This document shows positions 40,706-47,243 of a stretch of 47,243 nucleotides of DNA, in pieces. The first letter of the stretch is position 1. Each line of letters opens with the position of its first letter. The position numbers were made by a program, and so were the translations under genes. Origin of the DNA: Phycisphaerae bacterium. GTDB taxonomy: Bacteria > Planctomycetota > Phycisphaerae > Sedimentisphaerales > Anaerobacaceae. The notes beneath the pieces are model-generated. The model was not told the DNA's origin. It saw nothing but the letters and a program-made list of their open reading frames with translations, and did not search any database. Location: the NCBI GenBank assembly GCA_016782865.1, contig JADHXR010000042.1:1-47243 (forward strand), in the 5' to 3' direction.

Positions 40706-42679
40706 ATGTACCTTAGCAGTCTCAAATTATGGAACTTCCGGAAGTACGGTAGCTCTGCCGATGAACTGGATTTGAGCAAGCCAGACCTGGAAGTGCCGTT
40801 TACGCAAGGCTTGAACGTGCTGATCGGGGAGAATGACTCAGGAAAGACCACGATCATTGACGCCATCAAGATTGTTCTGCATACCCATAGTGGGGAGTGG
40901 ATAAGACTTCTGCCGGAGGATTTCTACAAACCAGCGAACCGGCTGAGAATCGAATGCCGATTTGACGCCTTGTCGGACGAAGAGGCGATGCACTTCGTTG
41001 AATGGCTTGGTATGGAAGGTGAGGCAAAGAATGCCAAGCCCTACTTGAAGGTGATGGTGGATGCTACCAAGAAGGGGAACGAACGCCTCCATTATGATGT
41101 GCGAGCAGGTGCAGATGACGAGGGGCATCGCCTTGACGCTGAGGCTCGTGATTATCTGCTGACCACCTATCTCAAGCCGCTGCGTGATGCTAAGACTGAG
41201 CTTGTGCCGAAGCGAAATTCGCGTCTTTCCCAGATTCTCTCGGGGCTTCAGGCTTTCAAGGGAAAAGAAGAACATGAGCTTTCGCGAATTTCGAAGTGTT
41301 TCGAGTGCCTACTGCGGATGTACTTCAAGCGTGATCATAAAGACAGAAACTGCACCGAGAAAGAATGTCGCTATCGTGACCGCTTTTACCCAGAGAGGCC
41401 AGCCCCCAATAAGGAGGAAGCCATCCGCACCAATCTGCAAGAGATGCTCGATGACTTCTTTGGGCATGGCGACTATCAAGCCATGTTCGGTGTCATGCCC
41501 AGAGAACTCCGGAATATCCTTGAACAGTTCAAGTTGTCCCTCAGCGATGAGGAACTCGGACTTGGAAGTCAGAACCTGCTCTTCATTGCGGCCGAACTGC
41601 TTAATCTACGACGGCCAAATTGGAGTGGGCTAAGGCTTGCGCTGATTGAAGAATTAGAGGCACACCTTCACCCTCAAGCTCAGATGCGCGTCATCGAGTA
41701 TCTTCAAGAAACAGCCGAAGGTAAGGTAACAATTGAGAAAAAGGAGAATGAACAATCTGACCCAAAGAATGATACCAGCAAAGAAGCTGCAAATGTTAAC
41801 GAGAACGGACGCCAAGGATTTCAAACGATACTCACAACACACAGCCCAAATCTCGGGTCAAAGGTAAAACTGGAAAACATCATAATATGTCACGGGATGC
41901 ATGTCTTCCCAATGGGGGCCGAATACACGAGACTCGAGGAACCTGACTACGCCTTTCTCGAAAGGTTCCTCGACGCAACGAAGGCGAACTTGTTCTTCGC
42001 TAAGGGCGTCATCATCGTTGAAGGTCCCTCAGAGGAGTTGATTATCCCTGCGATGGCAAAGAAGGCTGGGCACGATCTGACCAAGGCGGGCATCTCAATA
42101 GTCAATATCGGTAACAAAGCGTTCTTGAGGTACGCAAAGATATTCCAGAGGAAGAATGGCTCAGCAATGGGTATTCCCGTTGCCGTGGTGACCGATCTGG
42201 ACATCAAGCCCGATGAGTACAAGGCAGTGGAGCCAGTTGCCAACACGGAGAAGGATTACGACCTGAACGCGAAAACGAACGCGAAGGCCAAGAAGTACGA
42301 TGGTCAGAAAGTGAAAACATTCATATCACCCCACTGGACACTCGAATACTGCATCGGGAGGTCAAAAGCACTGTGTGCCCTCTTGCATCAAGCTGTCAAA
42401 GATGCAATAGATGAAATTCGAAAAGATGGCAAGTCAGTTGCGGCCATCACAGAAACGTACGAGACGTTCTGTAAAGGCAAGGATCAAAAGAACATCGCGT
42501 TCGATCTTTACCAGAAGCTGATCCGCGACAAGAGCATATCGAAGACAATCGTGGCTCAGCACTTGGCAGCAGCCCTGCAGGAGCCGAATCTATGTGAGAC
42601 AGATCTCGCGGACCGCGACAGCACAGGATACCTGATAGATGCGATCAAGTATGTCACATCAAACAATCACGATCGGTGA
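40706..42679 (+). CDS. gajA: OLD-family ATP-dependent nuclease (GajA-like, Gabija type)
   Basis: 657 aa from ATG 40706; an upstream extension to 40616 runs through the toxin remnant. N-terminal SMC/RecF-like ATPase: LNVLIGENDSGKTTIIDAIK (Walker A), then GLGSQNLLFIAAELL in the signature position, and LIEELEAHLHPQAQMRVIEY (Walker B, about 313). Next comes TILTTHSPNLG. The C-terminal TOPRIM nuclease shows VEGPSEELIIP (Glu near 438) and VVTDLDIKP (DxD near 497-499). This ATPase plus TOPRIM layout with a UvrD-like gene directly behind is the class 2 OLD / Gabija arrangement, in which GajA nicks phage DNA when nucleotides fall. It is somewhat longer than the type member. Four Cys (198, 201, 216, 221) form a possible zinc site in the linker. 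Confidence 0.88.
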   Translation: MYLSSLKLWNFRKYGSSADELDLSKPDLEVPFTQGLNVLIGENDSGKTTIIDAIKIVLHTHSGEWIRLLPEDFYKPANRLRIECRFDALSDEEAMHFVEWLGMEGEAKNAKPYLKVMVDATKKGNERLHYDVRAGADDEGHRLDAEARDYLLTTYLKPLRDAKTELVPKRNSRLSQILSGLQAFKGKEEHELSRISKCFECLLRMYFKRDHKDRNCTEKECRYRDRFYPERPAPNKEEAIRTNLQEMLDDFFGHGDYQAMFGVMPRELRNILEQFKLSLSDEELGLGSQNLLFIAAELLNLRRPNWSGLRLALIEELEAHLHPQAQMRVIEYLQETAEGKVTIEKKENEQSDPKNDTSKEAANVNENGRQGFQTILTTHSPNLGSKVKLENIIICHGMHVFPMGAEYTRLEEPDYAFLERFLDATKANLFFAKGVIIVEGPSEELIIPAMAKKAGHDLTKAGISIVNIGNKAFLRYAKIFQRKNGSAMGIPVAVVTDLDIKPDEYKAVEPVANTEKDYDLNAKTNAKAKKYDGQKVKTFISPHWTLEYCIGRSKALCALLHQAVKDAIDEIRKDGKSVAAITETYETFCKGKDQKNIAFDLYQKLIRDKSISKTIVAQHLAAALQEPNLCETDLADRDSTGYLIDAIKYVTSNNHDR

Positions 42680-44753
42680 CGAAGACATCACGTATGCCGA
42701 ATCTGTTTTACTCCACAAGGGACAACACTTCGACGATGAACGGCGACGGTTCATAAGGAACCTTGAGACTATTGACCTTCAAGCTGTCCCAGGAAGCGGC
42801 AAGACAACCGCCCTGTTGGCAAAGCTCTTGATATTGGCCAAGCATCTACCCTTCGAGGATGGGGCGGGGATTCTTGTCTTATCTCACACTAACGCTGCGA
42901 TAGATAGAATAGCGGAGCAAATCGGTCCCCACTGTCCGAGACTCTTTGACTACCCCAACTTTGTTGGGACCATTCAAAATTTCGTGGACCAGTTTCTGGC
43001 TCAGCCTTACGCGGAGAGCTATCTGAATACTCGTCTGGGAACTATTGATACAGAGACCTACCAGAATGAGATTTGGAGAAGGTTTCAGATTATCCAGTGG
43101 GACGAGGATAGGGGAAAGCCTGGCGGGTTGCTATGGCCCCGGCATGCCGAGGCTGCAAAAAGACAGGCAAAGTCAGAAGACGAACGCGGCAGAATTATAC
43201 GGGAGGGAATTGAACGCGACGCCAAGAACATGTACCTCGATTTCGGAGATAAAGCGATCGGACTTTTCCGCGATAGCAAGGCATTGTTAAAAGAGAGCGC
43301 AAATCCAAAATACATAGCACTACGCCATCTCTTCAAAGATATCGTAATAACTGAGGGCATAATCTGCTATGCCTATGCTTATCATCTTGGCAGCTTATAT
43401 ATCGAGAAGGCTCCCCAGGTAAAGCGCCTCCTCCAGAGGCGATTTCCCTTTGTCTTTGTTGACGAAATGCAGGACATGGACAGGGAACAGTGCGGGATAC
43501 TTGAGAGTATTTTCCGTGGCGAGGACCTCAGTGGGTCAATCTATCAGCGGATTGGTGATAAAAACCAGGCGATCTTTTCCCAAGAGATCAGCCTTGACGA
43601 TATATGGACTAACAGAGAAATGGTATTGACTCTTAAGGGGAGTTATCGATTGTCGCCGGCGATCGCGAACGTAGTGACACCGTTTGCAACTACTGATCGC
43701 ATACAGATAGATGGGAGAAACACCTCCAACATTAACGGCATGACGAACAACATCCCTCCTCACGTGTTTGTCTTCGATGAGGATTCCAAGGGTCGAGTAA
43801 TCGAAAATTTCTGTGAACTGACCAAGAAATTCACAAAAGCTGGGAAAATCCCCAAAGACCACAAGTATCCATTCAAAGCCATTGCGTGGCGAAAGGGTGA
43901 TGACGGCAAATTTGGATTGAAGGACTACTGGAACGACTACGAGGCGGAAGCAGTCAGATCGAAGACTCATCATGCGTACCTGAAGAGCTACTTGGACTTT
44001 GGCAGACAAGAAGGCTGGAAGGCGGACGGCCTTACGAACATTCACAAGAAGATCATGGGCGGATTGCTGAAAGTCTTGAGGATAGAAGGTATAGTGAATC
44101 CAGACCGCAAGGAAGGCTACATAAGCGAAAAAAGTCTAATGAAGTATCTGAGAGAGACAAAGGCACATGCCTGTTTCTATGATAAGTTTAAAATGAAGTT
44201 GTTCCTTTGGAGCAGAGACATATACCAAGGGCACGCTGACGAGGTCTATCCTCACATAAAGGAATTTATTCCTGAGCTTCTACAGCTATTCGGCAAGCAA
44301 CTCGACAGGGCAAGTCATTTCGTAAATGATGAATCCCGCCGAGAACATTTACAGGATGCGAATGCGTCAACTCCTGCCAAGCCCAGAGATAATATCTACC
44401 GATGTCCTGCGACCGGAATAGAAGTTCATGTTGGAACCGTCCATTCCGTAAAAGGTGAGACACATACAGCGACTCTGTACATGGAAAGCTACTACATGAA
44501 GGATGGGAGAGGCCCCAAAGCCAAATCTTTCGAGTCCCAGCGTCTGAAGGACCAATTCGATGGCAAGTGTCTTCCTGATGCAGCAGGCGACAGAACTAAA
44601 CAGAGTGCGAGGATGGTTTACGTAGGATTCTCGCGTCCAACTCATCTGCTGTGTTTTGCCGTCCACAAAGACAGATTCGATGAGTCAAAATTTCGAAATA
44701 ATGGATGGAAAGTCGTCTATGCCTTCGAGCGTGCGAACGCCAGCGGGGAGTAA
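42651..44753 (+). CDS. gajB: UvrD-like helicase (GajB-like, Gabija type)
   Basis: 700 aa. ATG 42651 is chosen; ATG 42639 is four codons earlier. It overlaps the nuclease gene by 29 bases, so the two are translationally coupled. Superfamily 1 motifs in order: QAVPGSGKTTALLAKLLIL (Walker A), DEMQDMDREQ (motif II), RIGDKNQAIF (III), LKGSYRLSPAIANVV (IV), GTVHSVKGETHTATLYMES (V), ARMVYVGFSRPTHLLCFAV (VI). It lacks the RecB nuclease domain. In Gabija the partner helicase-like subunit senses DNA ends and drives the nuclease. The length is larger than that of the first described GajB (about 500 aa as I recall it), with extra sequence between motifs Ia and II and between IV and V. Confidence 0.88.
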   Translation: MSHQTITIGDEDITYAESVLLHKGQHFDDERRRFIRNLETIDLQAVPGSGKTTALLAKLLILAKHLPFEDGAGILVLSHTNAAIDRIAEQIGPHCPRLFDYPNFVGTIQNFVDQFLAQPYAESYLNTRLGTIDTETYQNEIWRRFQIIQWDEDRGKPGGLLWPRHAEAAKRQAKSEDERGRIIREGIERDAKNMYLDFGDKAIGLFRDSKALLKESANPKYIALRHLFKDIVITEGIICYAYAYHLGSLYIEKAPQVKRLLQRRFPFVFVDEMQDMDREQCGILESIFRGEDLSGSIYQRIGDKNQAIFSQEISLDDIWTNREMVLTLKGSYRLSPAIANVVTPFATTDRIQIDGRNTSNINGMTNNIPPHVFVFDEDSKGRVIENFCELTKKFTKAGKIPKDHKYPFKAIAWRKGDDGKFGLKDYWNDYEAEAVRSKTHHAYLKSYLDFGRQEGWKADGLTNIHKKIMGGLLKVLRIEGIVNPDRKEGYISEKSLMKYLRETKAHACFYDKFKMKLFLWSRDIYQGHADEVYPHIKEFIPELLQLFGKQLDRASHFVNDESRREHLQDANASTPAKPRDNIYRCPATGIEVHVGTVHSVKGETHTATLYMESYYMKDGRGPKAKSFESQRLKDQFDGKCLPDAAGDRTKQSARMVYVGFSRPTHLLCFAVHKDRFDESKFRNNGWKVVYAFERANASGE

Positions 44754-44883
44754 TGTACCAGCCAATCGAAAGGTGTACGGTGCAATTCTTGTCTTGCGGC
44801 CCAACTGCGTGCGCACGACTCTAAGTGGATTTTCCACTTTTGCGGCGACAGTTGTCGGTAGCGCGCGGCGCACACCCTACCGT

Positions 44884-44912
44884 TTCTCTCTGTTCTCAGT
44901 GCTCTCTGTGGC
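44884..44912 (-). repeat. GCCAC-GAGAGCAC inverted repeat, right copy
   Basis: Reverse complement reads GCCACAGAGAGCACTGAGAA and continues ACAGAGAGAA. It pairs with the left copy at 40320-40348, five mismatches in 29. Confidence 0.5.
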
Positions 44913-44934
44913 AAGAAAACCGTGTCAATCAGTG

Positions 44935-45064
44935 AAATCAGTGTCTAAGGCTTTTGACGGGATGACAGGACAGACAAGCCTCGAATATCCGGTCCTTCGA
45001 CTACGCTCAGGACAGGTATCGAACAAGGAATATCGAATGTAGAGGTTCAACAATCCGCGTTCAT
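44935..45064 (+). repeat. direct repeat, copy A
   Basis: Shares with copy B (46131-46237) the blocks AAATCAGTGTCTAA, TGACAGGA(C/T)AGACA, CGAACAAGGAATA, CGAATG(T/C)AGAGGTTCAA and AATCCGCGTTCAT, with scattered changes. Copy A contains an extra stretch of about 24 bases including CTTCGACTACGCTCAGGAC, a common genomic short element. Confidence 0.65.
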
Positions 45065-45191
45065 CGGCGTTAATCCGCGGTTGTGATTTGTCGCCGGTCG
45101 TTTGCATTTGGCCTTTCTGTAGACGTCAATTCGTGGTAAAATGGAAGCTGTACTGAATCTGCCGGTCTTGGTCTCTTTGGGGTGTGAAGTA

Positions 45192-45614
45192 ATGCAGCTT
45201 GATCTAGCGAGCCTCCGCAAGGCTGCGGGATTGCTGGAAAGGGCGTTGAAGGTCGCCGATGACGAGGCCTTCACGTCGGGACTGACCGAGGACCAGAAAG
45301 AGACGGTCCGGGCGGGCGTTATTCAGAGTTTCGAGTTCACGTATGAATTGTGCTGGAAGTTCATGAGGCGGTGGCTGGAGGTGAATCTTGGCACGGTCTA
45401 TGTGGCCGGCGTGAGCCGACGGCAGTTGTTCAGATTGGGCGCCGAACACCGGCTGCTGGGCGACGTGGATCGGTGGATGGAGTATCACGATGCGAGAAAC
45501 GAAACCGCTCACACCTATGATGAGAACACGGCCGCGGATGTGTTCGAGACGGCCCACCAGTTTTTGGCCGATGCCCGGGGACTGTTGCAGGCTTTAGAGG
45601 CTCACAATGATTGA
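45192..45614 (+). CDS. HEPN-type / nucleotidyltransferase substrate-binding protein (HI0074-like)
   Basis: 140 aa from ATG 45192. Helical protein with LRKAAGLLERALKVADDEAF, AGVIQSFEFTYELCWKFMRR and DRWMEYHDARNETAHTYDEN. The RNETAHTY is the conserved Rx4-6H-type motif of HEPN proteins, and the FEFTYELCWK stretch is characteristic of the HI0074 family. Together with the following minimal nucleotidyltransferase it forms an HEPN/MNT pair, in which the HEPN subunit is usually an RNase toxin and the MNT subunit an AMPylating antitoxin. The gene is bracketed by direct repeats. Confidence 0.88.
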   Translation: MQLDLASLRKAAGLLERALKVADDEAFTSGLTEDQKETVRAGVIQSFEFTYELCWKFMRRWLEVNLGTVYVAGVSRRQLFRLGAEHRLLGDVDRWMEYHDARNETAHTYDENTAADVFETAHQFLADARGLLQALEAHND

Positions 45615-45912
45615 CGTCGCTGAGCACCATCTGGAAACGATAAAGCGCATACTGGCCGAGTGCGTCGGTGACTGTGAGGTTCGGGCATTCGGCTCACGCG
45701 GCAACGGAGAGGCCACGAAGTATTCCGATCTTGACCTGGCCATTGTTGGCCCGGGCAGGCTCGAACGAAGAGCGAAAATGCTCTTGCGCGAGGCGTTCGA
45801 GGAATCGGATTTGCCGTTCAGGGTCGATGTCGTGGATTATGACACGGTCTCCGAAGCATTCCGGGCGATTATAGACCACAGCTACGAAGTCATACAAGAG
45901 AGGACGAATTGA
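45607..45912 (+). CDS. minimal nucleotidyltransferase (MNT), partner of the HEPN protein
   Basis: 101 aa, complete family length. The catalytic signature is present: RAFGSRGNGEATKYSDLDLA gives GSRxxG and SDxD, with a third acidic residue later (RVDVVDYD). It overlaps the HEPN gene by 8 bases. MNT proteins transfer AMP or other nucleotides, and in these pairs they modify and silence the HEPN toxin. Confidence 0.9.
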   Translation: MIDVAEHHLETIKRILAECVGDCEVRAFGSRGNGEATKYSDLDLAIVGPGRLERRAKMLLREAFEESDLPFRVDVVDYDTVSEAFRAIIDHSYEVIQERTN

Positions 45913-46228
45913 CTGTTCTTTGCCTCGGTTTCATTCGTAATACAATCTTTCATCTTCTTCTTTTTGTGGGTGTTTTTCAAAAGGCCATTTTCTAACTTGT
46001 GATGAAAGAATATCTTATACCAAATATTCAATCCGCGAAAATCCGCGTCAATCCGTGGTTTCAATTTGGTGTCTATTGGTGTTAATTCGTGGTTTGAAGT
46101 TTCGTGCTTGCGGCCAAAGACTGCGCTGGGAAATCAGTGTCTAAAGTTTTTGCCGGGCTGACAGGATAGACAGGCCTTGAATATCCAGTGTCGAACAAGG
46201 AATACCGAATGCAGAGGTTCAAGAATCC
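45913..46228. other. non-coding repeat stretch after HEPN/MNT
   Basis: No gene. It contains AT-rich sequence at 45950-46020, runs of ATCCGCG-type fragments at about 46030-46065, and the B copy of the direct repeat (46131-46237). Confidence 0.55.
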
Positions 46229-46237
46229 GCGTTCATA
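46131..46237 (+). repeat. direct repeat, copy B
   Basis: Second copy of the repeat at 44935-45064, shorter because it lacks the CTTCGACTACGCTCAGG insert. Its right end falls at the C-terminal end of the dead nucleotidyltransferase gene. Confidence 0.65.
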
Positions 46238-46528
46238 AATGACGACCCTTGTCCTGTCGATGGATTCTTCTAAAACAGGATTCTTGAATTTTCTGTCCAC
46301 AAGGAGATCAACCTCTCGTTTGAATATTCCCTCGAGCTGCTCTTTTTATGAAAAGTACGTGTCGAAAAGGTCGATATTCTCGCCCGAATCAAAAATGACC
46401 AGAACGTCGACGTCGCCGGCTTTAGAGCAATCTTGGCTCACAGCAGAACCGAACAGGCCTAATCGCTTGACCGGCAAACGCCGGCATACCCGATCAATCT
46501 CTGGTTTGATTTTCTCTATATCAATCAT
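46229..46528 (-). pseudogene. minimal nucleotidyltransferase inactivated by a stop codon
   Basis: From ATG 46528 the minus strand encodes IEKIKPEIDRVCRRLPVKRL, GLFGSAVSQDCSKAGDVDVL and FDSGENIDLFDTYFS, a normal MNT start with GSxxxG and DVDV. A TAA at 46348-46346 stops it after 60 residues. The same frame then continues for 39 codons with good family sequence (KEQLEGIFKREVDLLVDRK, then NPVLEESIDRTRVVIYER) to about 46229. The rest of the C-terminus merges into repeat B. A single substitution therefore seems to have killed an otherwise complete gene of about 100 codons. The HEPN partner usually found beside it is missing. Confidence 0.75.

Positions 46529-47243
<715 letters not shown>

Larger units (their letters stand above)
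44754..45191. other. non-coding repeat-rich stretch after the Gabija genes
   Basis: No gene. It holds the right copy of the GCCAC repeat (44884-44912), one copy of the direct repeat (44935-45064), with an inserted CCTTCGACTACGCTCAGG element at 44993-45010, and several CCGCG/ATCCGCG fragments at 45052-45085. The fragment TCAATTCGTGGT near 45127 also recurs near 46083. Confidence 0.55.

Noticed and set aside
44993..45010. CCTTCGACTACGCTCAGG as part of a mobile element end
   Set aside because: It resembles a widespread short genomic element, and a similar one lies near 46753. There is no transposase or target duplication beside it.
44656..45042. 128-codon plus-strand frame after the helicase
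   Set aside because: Begins within the helicase gene in another frame and runs through repeat sequence; no ribosome-binding site or motif.

Overview
The window looks like part of a planctomycete chromosome, probably from the Phycisphaerae or Sedimentisphaerales side of Planctomycetota (inference, moderate confidence). The signs are Tat-exported Gfo/Idh/MocA oxidoreductases, anchored PQQ-like and NHL beta-propeller proteins, few Shine-Dalgarno sites, a CARDB-rich secreted metalloprotease, and a 16S rRNA gene that ends in its own terminator with no 23S gene behind it. The left 28 kb and the 33-40 kb block are GC-rich and densely coded. The stretch from 28.3 to 33.0 kb is clearly AT-richer, and the right end (40-46.6 kb) is accessory DNA built from toxin-antitoxin, defence and repeat elements.

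Layout. (a) 1-9.8 kb, minus strand: an envelope operon read right to left as PQQ propeller, family-4 glycosyltransferase, LolD/MacB-type ABC ATPase, large FtsX-type permease and PQQ propeller. An internal promoter then leads into an NHL propeller, a small Cys-rich membrane protein and a Tat-type 4Fe-4S ferredoxin cut by the window edge. (b) 9.9-14.1 kb, minus strand: a private Hsp70 module made of a membrane-anchored GrpE-like protein, an Hsp70 without its helical lid, and a TerB protein whose tail looks like a J-domain lacking HPD. (c) 14.2-24.1 kb: a type IV pilus / type II secretion locus in two divergent arms. The minus arm has an ECF-like sigma factor, a zinc-binding anti-sigma factor and a full-length PilB/GspE ATPase. 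The plus arm has a short GspE ATPase, a 54-aa protein, two GspF/PilC membrane proteins, three pseudopilins and a PilT-like ATPase. It runs on into an ABC-2 transporter and an EamA permease, which meet a Gfo/Idh oxidoreductase tail to tail.

(d) 28.3-33.0 kb: an AT-rich island with a serine-recombinase-like protein, two small Cys-motif proteins (one split between two reading frames), a membrane-anchored thermonuclease-like protein and three unknown membrane proteins in overlapping order. (e) 33.1-35.8 kb, minus strand: housekeeping-type genes (unknown protein, desulforedoxin-like protein, HAD phosphatase, YjbQ, secreted protein). (f) 36.4-40.2 kb: a lipoprotein and a secreted HEYGH metalloprotease behind a strong promoter. 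(g) 40.4-44.75 kb: an antitoxin gene with an apparently leaderless promoter, a ParE-like toxin cut short, and directly at the break a two-gene OLD-nuclease plus UvrD-helicase pair, i.e. a Gabija-type antiphage system, with related inverted repeats on either side. (h) 44.9-46.5 kb: an HEPN/MNT pair between two direct repeats, then a dead second MNT gene. (i) 46.66-47.24 kb: terminator and 3' end of 16S rRNA.

The parts most worth follow-up are the Hsp70 module, the frame-split Cys-rich gene and nuclease operon in the AT-rich island, and the Gabija-type insertion into parE. Gabija itself is a known system. No tRNA genes or CRISPR arrays were recognised.
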